A DNA stretch of 64,000 bases from Desulfomicrobium sp. ZS1. GTDB lineage: Bacteria; Desulfobacterota; Desulfovibrionia; Desulfovibrionales; Desulfomicrobiaceae. Made by a program: the position numbers and the translations under genes. Each line of letters begins with the position of its first letter. Position 1 is the first letter of the stretch. The notes beneath the pieces are model-generated. The model was not told the DNA's origin, did not search any database, and worked only from the letters and a program-made list of their open reading frames with translations. Of the stretch, positions 8,774 to 17,242 are shown piece by piece. The stretch spans positions 1-64,000 of the forward strand of contig NZ_CP100351.1 in the NCBI RefSeq assembly GCF_024204645.1, in the 5' to 3' direction.

Positions 8774-11700
8774 ATGGCTGAATCACAGAATTCCAAACAG
8801 AACGTACAGGCCCCCCAGGCTGGCCAGACCGTGATCGTCAACGCGATCCCGGGCCAGGATATCGTGCTCGAGGCTGCTTTTGATCAGGCCGAAGTAAAGA
8901 TGGATGGCGGCAATGTGGTTTTCGAGTTCGCGAACGGCGGCCAGGTAGTCCTCGACTTCACGGATCTGGGCGAAGCCCAGGCCCCCAATGTGGTCATGCC
9001 TGACGGCACGGTCCTGAACATGCAGGAATTTCTCGCTTCCTTTGGCGAAGGAGATATTGAGCCTGCGGCCGGGCCGGAAGGTGGTGCGGATGGTAGTGGC
9101 GGCGTCGGTGAATACCGGGATGACGCAGGCAATCTGATCGAAGGCGTGGACAAACTGGGAGTTTTGAACCCCCGGGAGTTCACCTCGATCAGCGTGGAGG
9201 CGTTGGACGCTGATCCGTTGCTGGAGGACGCGTTACTGACTCCCGAAACCGAAAATCCACTTCCGACTGCCGGAAATGCTGGTGGAGCAGTGGATGAAGA
9301 CGGGTTGCGTATTCGCGAGTTGCGTATCAGCGATTTGCGCATGACCCCGTTTAATGGAAATAATGACGAAGCGGACGGCGATCACCCTGCCGAGGATGCT
9401 TTTTTTGTTGGAACTTTGGAATATGACTTCGGCGGGGACGGACCTGCCGCCACATCTCCTTTCGAGTGGAGCATGGACGGTCTGGTTGACAAGGGGATCA
9501 CTTCGCGTGGTTATGATTTGCAATACGAAGTGGTTGACGGTGGCCTGACCTTGAACGCCTTCTATGTGCTTGGAGAAGGCGATCCTGAAGGCCCCAGCGA
9601 TGGCGATCAGGGTGGAGATTTTTCCCTGTTCAGGGTTGTTCAAGAATATGTGCGTGTAGATGTTTTCAGTGTGCAGGTGACCGATCTTGCCTCTGGTGCC
9701 TACAGGTTTGAACTCTACCAACCCCTGGATCATCCCGAATCGACCGAAGACGACATAGTCTATAATTTCGGCTTTGTTGTGGCTGATGGATCAGGAGATA
9801 CGGCTGTTGGCGGTTTGAACATACTTGTCGATGATGATTCTCCTTTGGTCTCGGTTGATGCCGACGTACTTCCCCGCATGATTTTGGATGAATCTCTCTC
9901 CGAAGAGAACACCGTTGCGGGTGATGGAGATGGCGTCCACAGTTTGACTGAAGATTTTTCGAGCTATTTTAGCTTTAGTTATGGTGCGGACGGCCCTCAG
10001 TCTGAAGGTAGTGTGAATTATTCTCTGTCGCTGAATGGCAAAAGCGTTGCGTCTGGCATTTTTGCCGTGGGCGAGAACGGCCAGCATGGTGCTCCGATCA
10101 TGCTCAGCCTAGACGGGAATGGAGCCATCATCGGAACGGTCGGAGAGTCTGATCCATATTTTCGGATCAGTGTAGATGCGGAGACAGGAACGGTCACCTT
10201 TGAGCAGTTCCAGAATGTTTGGCACGATAACCCGGAAGAAGATGATGAAGCAGTGTATTTGACGCTGCCGGAAGGAACGATTCTTTTGGAAGCTGTTGCG
10301 GCTGATGGTGATTTGGATACTGCTTCAGCTACGATTGATCTGAGTTCGGGGGTGTTTGGGATTCAGGATGACGGTCCGAGTATCGACATCGAAAAGACTG
10401 AGGGGACTCTTGCAACATTGGTGGCGAGCGATGCGACGCTGGGCACGAATCCGACGGCGAATTTTGCCGGCAACTTCACGACCATCGCGGCGAACACCGG
10501 CTATGGCGCGGACGGGGAGGGCAGTGTCAGTTCGCTATACTCCTTGGGCGTTAAGTCCGAGGGAGCCGACAGCGGTCTGGTCGACACGGCGACGGGCGCT
10601 GCCGTGGTGCTGACGTTCAACGCCATTACGGGGGCTGTTGAAGGTCACGCAGATACCGTCTCCGGCGCTTTGGTCTTCACGGTCAGTGTGGACAGCAGCA
10701 CGGGTGAGGTGACGCTGGATCAGGTTCGCGCCGTTCAGCACGACGATGCCAGCGATCCGGTCGAGTCCGGGACGTCTGCGGCGACGCTTACCTCCTCTGA
10801 TTTGATCACGCTTACTCGTACCGACACCATCACTGATGGCGACGGTGACACTGACTCCGATTTCGCGACCCTAAACATTGGCAGTGCAATTTCGTTTGAG
10901 GATGACGGTCCGAGTATCGACATCGAAAAGACTGAGGGGACTCTTGCAACATTGGTGGCGAGCGATGCGACGCTGAGCACGAATCCGACGGCGAATTTTG
11001 CCGGCAACTTCACGACCATCGCGGCGAACACCGGCTATGGCGCGGACGGGGAGGGCAGTGTCAGTTCGCTATACTCCTTGGGCGTTAAGTCCGAGGGAGC
11101 CGACAGCGGTCTGGTCGACACGGCGACGGGCGCTGCCGTGGTGCTGACGTTCAACGCCATTACGGGGGCTGTTGAAGGTCACGCAGATACCGTCTCCGGC
11201 GCTTTGGTCTTCACGGTCAGTGTGGACAGCAGCACGGGTGAGGTGACGCTGGATCAGGTTCGCGCCGTTCAGCACGACGATGCCAGCGATCCGGTCGAGT
11301 CCGGGACGTCTGCGGCGACGCTTACCTCCTCTGATTTGATCACGCTTACTCGTACCGACACCATCACTGATGGCGACGGTGACACTGACTCCGATTTCGC
11401 GACCCTAAACATTGGCAGTGCAATTTCGTTTGAGGATGACGGTCCGAGTATCGACATCGAAAAGACTGAGGGGACTCTTGCAACATTGGTGGCGAGCGAT
11501 GCGACGCTGAGCACGAATCCGACGGCGAATTTTGCCGGCAACTTCACGACCATCGCGGCGAACACCGGCTATGGCGCGGACGGGGAGGGCAGTGTCAGTT
11601 CGCTATACTCCTTGGGCGTTAAGTCCGAGGGAGCCGACAGCGGTCTGGTCGACACGGCGACGGGCGCTGCCGTGGTGCTGACGTTCAACGCCATTACGGG

Positions 11701-14700
11701 GGCTGTTGAAGGTCACGCAGATACCGTCTCCGGCGCTTTGGTCTTCACGGTCAGTGTGGACAGCAGCACGGGTGAGGTGACGCTGGATCAGGTTCGCGCC
11801 GTTCAGCACGACGATGCCAGCGATCCGGTCGAGTCCGGGACGTCTGCGGCGACGCTTACCTCCTCTGATTTGATCACGCTTACTCGTACCGACACCATCA
11901 CTGATGGCGACGGTGACACTGACTCCGATTTCGCGACCCTAAACATTGGCAGTGCAATTTCGTTTGAGGATGACGGTCCGAGTATCGACATCGAAAAGAC
12001 TGAGGGGACTCTTGCAACATTGGTGGCGAGCGATGCGACGCTGAGCACGAATCCGACGGCGAATTTTGCCGGCAACTTCACGACCATCGCGGCGAACACC
12101 GGCTATGGCGCGGACGGGGAGGGCAGTGTCAGTTCGCTATACTCCTTGGGCGTTAAGTCCGAGGGAGCCGACAGCGGTCTGGTCGACACGGCGACGGGCG
12201 CTGCCGTGGTGCTGACGTTCAACGCCATTACGGGGGCTGTTGAAGGTCACGCAGATACCGTCTCCGGCGCTTTGGTCTTCACGGTCAGTGTGGACAGCAG
12301 CACGGGTGAGGTGACGCTGGATCAGGTTCGCGCCGTTCAGCACGACGATGCCAGCGATCCGGTCGAGTCCGGGACGTCTGCGGCGACGCTTACCTCCTCT
12401 GATTTGATCACGCTTACTCGTACCGACACCATCACTGATGGCGACGGTGACACTGACTCCGATTTCGCGACCCTAAACATTGGCAGTGCAATTTCGTTTG
12501 AGGATGACGGTCCGAGTATCGACATCGAAAAGACTGAGGGGACTCTTGCAACATTGGTGGCGAGCGATGCGACGCTGAGCACGAATCCGACGGCGAATTT
12601 TGCCGGCAACTTCACGACCATCGCGGCGAACACCGGCTATGGCGCGGACGGGGAGGGCAGTGTCAGTTCGCTATACTCCTTGGGCGTTAAGTCCGAGGGA
12701 GCCGACAGCGGTCTGGTCGACACGGCGACGGGCGCTGCCGTGGTGCTGACGTTCAACGCCATTACGGGGGCTGTTGAAGGTCACGCAGATACCGTCTCCG
12801 GCGCTTTGGTCTTCACGGTCAGTGTGGACAGCAGCACGGGTGAGGTGACGCTGGATCAGGTTCGCGCCGTTCAGCACGACGATGCCAGCGATCCGGTCGA
12901 GTCCGGGACGTCTGCGGCGACGCTTACCTCCTCTGATTTGATCACGCTTACTCGTACCGACACCATCACTGATGGCGACGGTGACACTGACTCCGATTTC
13001 GCGACCCTAAACATTGGCAGTGCAATTTCGTTTGAGGATGACGGTCCGAGTATCGACATCGAAAAGACTGAGGGGACTCTTGCAACATTGGTGGCGAGCG
13101 ATGCGACGCTGAGCACGAATCCGACGGCGAATTTTGCCGGCAACTTCACGACCATCGCGGCGAACACCGGCTATGGCGCGGACGGGGAGGGCAGTGTCAG
13201 TTCGCTATACTCCTTGGGCGTTAAGTCCGAGGGAGCCGACAGCGGTCTGGTCGACACGGCGACGGGCGCTGCCGTGGTGCTGACGTTCAACGCCATTACG
13301 GGGGCTGTTGAAGGTCACGCAGATACCGTCTCCGGCGCTTTGGTCTTCACGGTCAGTGTGGACAGCAGCACGGGTGAGGTGACGCTGGATCAGGTTCGCG
13401 CCGTTCAGCACGACGATGCCAGCGATCCGGTCGAGTCCGGGACGTCTGCGGCGACGCTTACCTCCTCTGATTTGATCACGCTTACTCGTACCGACACCAT
13501 CACTGATGGCGACGGTGACACTGACTCCGATTTCGCGACCCTAAACATTGGCAGTGCAATTTCGTTTGAGGATGACGGTCCTGAAGCAGCCCTGAAGCCT
13601 GATATGCAGGTTCGTACCCTGCTCGTCGACGAGTCGGCTGTTCCGAATCCTGCAGAAAATCCGGTTGATGACGACGGCATTGACGACGGCATCCGGAGCG
13701 CCTCTGCGGACTTCAGCGGCTACTTTGCGGACCTGGACTTTGGGACGGACGGTGCCGGCAGTGTTGGTTATGCGGTAATTTTGACTGGCACGGAGGTTGG
13801 TTCTGGCCTTTACGCGGTGGATCCCGAAGCCGATGGCGGCAAGGGTGAGCAGATTTTTCTGCGCCAGGCGGGCGATGTTGTCGAAGGCTATTTAGGCGAT
13901 CAGGTGTACTTCACGATCAAAGTTGATTCGAATCCTGATTCTCCGACCTTCAATCATGTGGTCTTCACCCAGGTGGTTTCAGAGGGTGTGAGCATCTGGC
14001 ACGCAGAGGGTGGTACCCAGCATGACGACCTTTCTTCTCTGGTCGTGGCCCCTGGTGACGGCGAAGTTCCGAACGCTCTGAATCTTGTGCAGACGGTGAA
14101 GGATGCGGACGGTGATGTCGATTCGGCGGAACTGAATCTGGGCTCTGGCGTGTTCTTGATCGAGGATGACGGTCCGACAGCCGGGGATGTCTCGCGTGAG
14201 TTTGTTGAGCAGCTGCCTGTCTACATCTCCGGTTTTCAGGCCGGTTTTGTAAATGGGGATGGCAAGTCAACATTGAATTACGTGGAAAATGACAGCGATA
14301 GTTATGCGGATGGTCTCTTCTGGGGCGTGACGAGCTCGAACACCGGTTCGGGATATCTTTTTGAGGACAATGACGAGTTGCGTGATTTTTCAGACAACGT
14401 GGCCGGTCAAACGTTTACCTTGGGTACTTTTACGCATGTCAATAAGACGATTGCGCCCAATACAAGTTTGAATTCTGTCGATTTGATCGTAAAATTCATG
14501 CTGAACGGCCGGGAAGTATCGCACACGGTGACTTTGATACATGATGAAACAACGAATGGCGGCAATGCTGATCAAAATAGGGATATTATCACGCTGTTAA
14601 ATACAACACTTACGAAGCAATTCGTAATAGATGGCCAGACGTTTGAACTAAAGATCGATGGCTTCAAGCAGGTTGGCGAAGAAACGGATGCTTTTAGTAC

Positions 14701-16504
14701 AGCCATTAAAACCTACGAGGGTCAGAACAATCCATTTGAGCTCGTGGCGTCGATTTCCCCCGTTAACTCGCCTGTCATCAGTGGGACCGTAAATCCTGGC
14801 TATGGAACGGACGGTCCCGGCGAGGTCATCTGGGATGAGATCGAGTATAATGATGAAGCAGGGGCTTATGTTTCCACGAGCGACTATGGGACATTTACGG
14901 GCTATTCTGATGGCAGTTACAATTTTGTACAGAGTTCGTACGATGTGAATGAGCCTGTGAAGCTGGATTTTGCGTATACGGTGACTGATGGCGACAACGA
15001 CACGGACAGCGCGGTTCTGAGCCTGACGGTCACTGATGCCAGTGAAGTAGTGGCGCATGACAACTACGGTCAGGCCATGATCGAGGAGTTCGATGGCGAA
15101 GAGCAGGTAGTCATTCCGGCTCTGGCTGATTTTAAGAACTGGGCTCAAAATCAAATTATCCGGACAGATGTTGAATCCTGGGGAAGAACCAGCGCGAATG
15201 ACACGGTTCGAAATTCTGATGGAAGTCTTCGCATGACGGATGGGAATGATTCCTCCAACAATTACTCAGTTGTGGTGAGCAAGGGCCTCGTGATTCGTGA
15301 CACTGCGGATGTAATAAAGTTCGAAGTCGAGGTGTCGAACGTGCATTCCCAGGCAACTACTACTGACGAGTTTTCCTGGAAGATCTATAAGCTCGTTGGT
15401 ACCGATTGGGTTTCCGTCTCTGGTGTCGGAGGAATTGTTCCAGAAACGGACGGATTTGTTGTTAAGTCAATTACTGGTTTAGACGCAGGGAGGTATCGTC
15501 TGGAATTCATAGTCAACGACAAGACAAAGAATGACAGTTCAGACGGAATTTTTTATGCAACAATCAAGAATATTACGGTTTCGACAACAGTTGATGTAGA
15601 TGATATTCTTGTATATCCTGTTATTGGTAATGTGATCACTGACCCCAATGACTATATTGCCAGCACGGATCCTTGGGGTGCTCAGGATCGTCTTGGTTCT
15701 GAAGGCGCGTTTCTATCGTTCGTCAATGGGATTGCAGTTGCTACGACCGGTATCACAACCATTAATGGCGATTATGGCACTCTTGAAATATCTGCTGACG
15801 GCTCGTACACGTACACCCCGAATGAGATTCTGGAAAATCTCGGAATGACTGACGTGTTTGTCTACACGTTGACCCAGCCCGATGGCGATTTGGATACGGC
15901 GCAACTGGTCATTACGATAGCCGAGACGCCGTACACGCCTCCTGTTCCGATTGTCGTTCCTGTGGACGGCGTATACGGCGGGTCAGACGGCAACGACGTG
16001 ATTCTTGGTTTTTCCGGAGACGATGTCCTCATGGGTGGGGATGGGAACGATCGCTTGGAAGGTGGTGACGGTGATGACACCTTGATGGGTGGCGCGGGTG
16101 ATGACATCCTGTTAGGAGGTGACGGCGAAGACATTCTGATCGGTGGTGCCGGTGATGACATCATGCTGGGGGGGGGGGGATCTGATACTTTCAAATTCGG
16201 CCTGGATGCTCTTGACGGCGGCTATGATCAGATCCTTGACTTCCAACTAGGCGAGAATGGTGATCAGCTCGACCTGAGTGGGGTTTTCGGCGAATCTGGT
16301 CTCGATCTGAAAGCCTTGCAAGACGCCGGTTATGTGAAGGTTGAAGTGGATTCGTCTGATTCTTCTAAACTGAATGTGCATGTTGATGCAGACGGAAGTG
16401 CTGGAAATGCTGGAGGAACTGTCGATATCAGCGTGTCGGTGACCGGAGATTTGGGTGACAACGCGGTAGAGACGATGCTCTCCCAGATCAATACTGAATT
16501 ATAA
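8774..16504 (+). CDS. Giant RTX adhesin, LapA-like, with T1SS-143-type repeats
   Basis: 2576 residues; a surface adhesin exported by the neighbouring type I system. The start is ATG 8774 because GGAGG lies 5 bases upstream; the upstream GTG would begin before the Shine-Dalgarno sequence. The N-terminal about 95 residues resemble a LapA retention module and end in PAAG (97-100), a LapG-type di-alanine cleavage site. Residues 532-1599 are six 178-residue repeats that appear identical at DNA level apart from one base. Divergent repeats of the same general class and cadherin-like segments follow. Residues about 2402-2474 hold eight RTX nonapeptides (GGxGxDxLx) for calcium binding, then a C-terminal secretion signal ending in INTEL. 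The protein is acidic and contains very few Cys residues, as usual for this class. A G12 tract interrupts the RTX block. Confidence 0.95.
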   Translation: MAESQNSKQNVQAPQAGQTVIVNAIPGQDIVLEAAFDQAEVKMDGGNVVFEFANGGQVVLDFTDLGEAQAPNVVMPDGTVLNMQEFLASFGEGDIEPAAGPEGGADGSGGVGEYRDDAGNLIEGVDKLGVLNPREFTSISVEALDADPLLEDALLTPETENPLPTAGNAGGAVDEDGLRIRELRISDLRMTPFNGNNDEADGDHPAEDAFFVGTLEYDFGGDGPAATSPFEWSMDGLVDKGITSRGYDLQYEVVDGGLTLNAFYVLGEGDPEGPSDGDQGGDFSLFRVVQEYVRVDVFSVQVTDLASGAYRFELYQPLDHPESTEDDIVYNFGFVVADGSGDTAVGGLNILVDDDSPLVSVDADVLPRMILDESLSEENTVAGDGDGVHSLTEDFSSYFSFSYGADGPQSEGSVNYSLSLNGKSVASGIFAVGENGQHGAPIMLSLDGNGAIIGTVGESDPYFRISVDAETGTVTFEQFQNVWHDNPEEDDEAVYLTLPEGTILLEAVAADGDLDTASATIDLSSGVFGIQDDGPSIDIEKTEGTLATLVASDATLGTNPTANFAGNFTTIAANTGYGADGEGSVSSLYSLGVKSEGADSGLVDTATGAAVVLTFNAITGAVEGHADTVSGALVFTVSVDSSTGEVTLDQVRAVQHDDASDPVESGTSAATLTSSDLITLTRTDTITDGDGDTDSDFATLNIGSAISFEDDGPSIDIEKTEGTLATLVASDATLSTNPTANFAGNFTTIAANTGYGADGEGSVSSLYSLGVKSEGADSGLVDTATGAAVVLTFNAITGAVEGHADTVSGALVFTVSVDSSTGEVTLDQVRAVQHDDASDPVESGTSAATLTSSDLITLTRTDTITDGDGDTDSDFATLNIGSAISFEDDGPSIDIEKTEGTLATLVASDATLSTNPTANFAGNFTTIAANTGYGADGEGSVSSLYSLGVKSEGADSGLVDTATGAAVVLTFNAITGAVEGHADTVSGALVFTVSVDSSTGEVTLDQVRAVQHDDASDPVESGTSAATLTSSDLITLTRTDTITDGDGDTDSDFATLNIGSAISFEDDGPSIDIEKTEGTLATLVASDATLSTNPTANFAGNFTTIAANTGYGADGEGSVSSLYSLGVKSEGADSGLVDTATGAAVVLTFNAITGAVEGHADTVSGALVFTVSVDSSTGEVTLDQVRAVQHDDASDPVESGTSAATLTSSDLITLTRTDTITDGDGDTDSDFATLNIGSAISFEDDGPSIDIEKTEGTLATLVASDATLSTNPTANFAGNFTTIAANTGYGADGEGSVSSLYSLGVKSEGADSGLVDTATGAAVVLTFNAITGAVEGHADTVSGALVFTVSVDSSTGEVTLDQVRAVQHDDASDPVESGTSAATLTSSDLITLTRTDTITDGDGDTDSDFATLNIGSAISFEDDGPSIDIEKTEGTLATLVASDATLSTNPTANFAGNFTTIAANTGYGADGEGSVSSLYSLGVKSEGADSGLVDTATGAAVVLTFNAITGAVEGHADTVSGALVFTVSVDSSTGEVTLDQVRAVQHDDASDPVESGTSAATLTSSDLITLTRTDTITDGDGDTDSDFATLNIGSAISFEDDGPEAALKPDMQVRTLLVDESAVPNPAENPVDDDGIDDGIRSASADFSGYFADLDFGTDGAGSVGYAVILTGTEVGSGLYAVDPEADGGKGEQIFLRQAGDVVEGYLGDQVYFTIKVDSNPDSPTFNHVVFTQVVSEGVSIWHAEGGTQHDDLSSLVVAPGDGEVPNALNLVQTVKDADGDVDSAELNLGSGVFLIEDDGPTAGDVSREFVEQLPVYISGFQAGFVNGDGKSTLNYVENDSDSYADGLFWGVTSSNTGSGYLFEDNDELRDFSDNVAGQTFTLGTFTHVNKTIAPNTSLNSVDLIVKFMLNGREVSHTVTLIHDETTNGGNADQNRDIITLLNTTLTKQFVIDGQTFELKIDGFKQVGEETDAFSTAIKTYEGQNNPFELVASISPVNSPVISGTVNPGYGTDGPGEVIWDEIEYNDEAGAYVSTSDYGTFTGYSDGSYNFVQSSYDVNEPVKLDFAYTVTDGDNDTDSAVLSLTVTDASEVVAHDNYGQAMIEEFDGEEQVVIPALADFKNWAQNQIIRTDVESWGRTSANDTVRNSDGSLRMTDGNDSSNNYSVVVSKGLVIRDTADVIKFEVEVSNVHSQATTTDEFSWKIYKLVGTDWVSVSGVGGIVPETDGFVVKSITGLDAGRYRLEFIVNDKTKNDSSDGIFYATIKNITVSTTVDVDDILVYPVIGNVITDPNDYIASTDPWGAQDRLGSEGAFLSFVNGIAVATTGITTINGDYGTLEISADGSYTYTPNEILENLGMTDVFVYTLTQPDGDLDTAQLVITIAETPYTPPVPIVVPVDGVYGGSDGNDVILGFSGDDVLMGGDGNDRLEGGDGDDTLMGGAGDDILLGGDGEDILIGGAGDDIMLGGGGSDTFKFGLDALDGGYDQILDFQLGENGDQLDLSGVFGESGLDLKALQDAGYVKVEVDSSDSSKLNVHVDADGSAGNAGGTVDISVSVTGDLGDNAVETMLSQINTEL
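9062..9073 (+). other. Predicted LapG cleavage site PAAG in the adhesin
   Basis: Codons for Pro-Ala-Ala-Gly, residues 97-100. LapG cuts LapA between two alanines in a TAAG-type site at about residue 108; position and sequence agree closely. Inference from the family. Confidence 0.7.
10367..13570 (+). repeat. Six 534-bp in-frame tandem repeats in the adhesin gene
   Basis: Units begin at 10367, 10901, 11435, 11969, 12503 and 13037, each opening with gatgacggtccgag. By eye they differ only at 10442 (G in unit 1, giving Gly; A in the others, giving Ser). Each encodes 178 residues beginning DDGPSIDIEK. Such identity implies recent amplification or gene conversion, and an assembly could easily have the copy number wrong. 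Confidence 0.95.
15977..16197 (+). repeat. RTX nonapeptide repeat block
   Basis: Eight tandem GGxGxDxLx units near the adhesin C-terminus. In RTX proteins these bind calcium outside the cell and drive folding after export. Confidence 0.9.
16168..16179 (+). repeat. G12 homopolymer inside the adhesin reading frame
   Basis: Twelve consecutive G residues encode the glycines of the last RTX repeat (LGGGGSD). A change of one or two bases would shift the frame about 110 codons before the stop and remove the C-terminal secretion signal. Confidence 0.9.
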
Positions 16505-16512
16505 GTCCAGTT

Positions 16513-16542
16513 CCGGGAAAGGGAGATGTCTCCCTTTCCCGG
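16513..16542 (+). terminator. Hairpin after the adhesin gene
   Basis: Perfect 12-bp stem (16513-16524 with 16531-16542) with a 6-base loop, followed only by a short T run. It may partly terminate or stabilise the adhesin transcript before the next gene. Confidence 0.65.
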
Positions 16543-16583
16543 TTTGCCAACGCTAAATATACTGGTTTTGCTCGGGACCACCA

Positions 16584-17102
16584 ATGACAATGCCCAAAGG
16601 TACTCTTCACGAACATATTCATGCTCAAACCGGCCATTTCCGCCTTCCTCCCGACGCGCCCGATTTTCAACGCGTCGTGGAATTCGCGGGTATTGCCGTG
16701 CCTGAGGACGGGTTGGTGCTGGCTCCGCCTTTTGGCGGTGAGTTGACTGTCTGGCCTGACGGGCAGTATTCTTTCGTCTGCCCCGTGTCCGGGGACGGTG
16801 GGCAGTCCATGGTTGCTACGCATTACAGCTATATTGTCGAAGCCATGGACGGCAGCACGTCTTTTGGTACCTTCGCCCTTGGCGAGCAGGCCCCGGAAGA
16901 GACCATGCCCGATTTTCAGTCCTGGTCCCTGGATGATATCCTGGCTCTTGAGGATGTTGTCGGCCTGTCCGTGGATGCGCATGGCCCTGTGGCGGAGTTC
17001 ATGGGGGTTGATGTTGGCGTGGATTTGGATTTGTCCGGGGATGCCGGCGGATTCTCGGTTGATGTTCTTGAGCAGATGATCAAGACTTCGTGTGAATCAT
17101 GA
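16584..17102 (+). CDS. Small adhesin-locus protein of unknown function
   Basis: 172 residues, not recognised as a named family. It has no clear signal peptide or membrane segment and is acidic in its C-terminal half. The segment GGELTVWPDGQYSFVCP resembles the G-x-DGxYxF strand pattern of cadherin-like repeats in T1SS adhesins, and SWSLDDILALED resembles short amphipathic motifs seen in adhesin tails. It sits between the adhesin and the TolC-like gene, same strand, and is followed by a strong terminator. It might be an adhesin fragment that became a separate gene or an accessory factor. No strong ribosome site is visible before 16584; ATG 16590 is an alternative start. Confidence 0.6.
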   Translation: MTMPKGTLHEHIHAQTGHFRLPPDAPDFQRVVEFAGIAVPEDGLVLAPPFGGELTVWPDGQYSFVCPVSGDGGQSMVATHYSYIVEAMDGSTSFGTFALGEQAPEETMPDFQSWSLDDILALEDVVGLSVDAHGPVAEFMGVDVGVDLDLSGDAGGFSVDVLEQMIKTSCES

Positions 17103-17105
17103 TTT

Positions 17106-17163
17106 GTCCTACATTCAAGTAGGACGATAATTATTATTAAAAGGGAGTGCAAACCTCCCTTTT
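17106..17163 (+). terminator. Tandem hairpins and terminator after the 172-residue gene
   Basis: A 7-bp perfect hairpin (17106-17125) is followed by a Rho-independent terminator with stem 17139-17147 and 17155-17163, loop TGCAAAC, running into six T residues. Confidence 0.8.
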
Positions 17164-17242
17164 TTCATTTACAAGCTCCACTGCGATTATTAGAAGAAAA
17201 TAAATTAAGTTCGTGTATTACTCTAGCAAGGAGAGGCTGTTT

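Noticed and set aside
10535-13692. Repeated minus-strand frames of 68 and 98 residues inside the adhesin
   Set aside because: They recur because the 534-bp units recur and have no ribosome sites; they are shadows of the adhesin gene.
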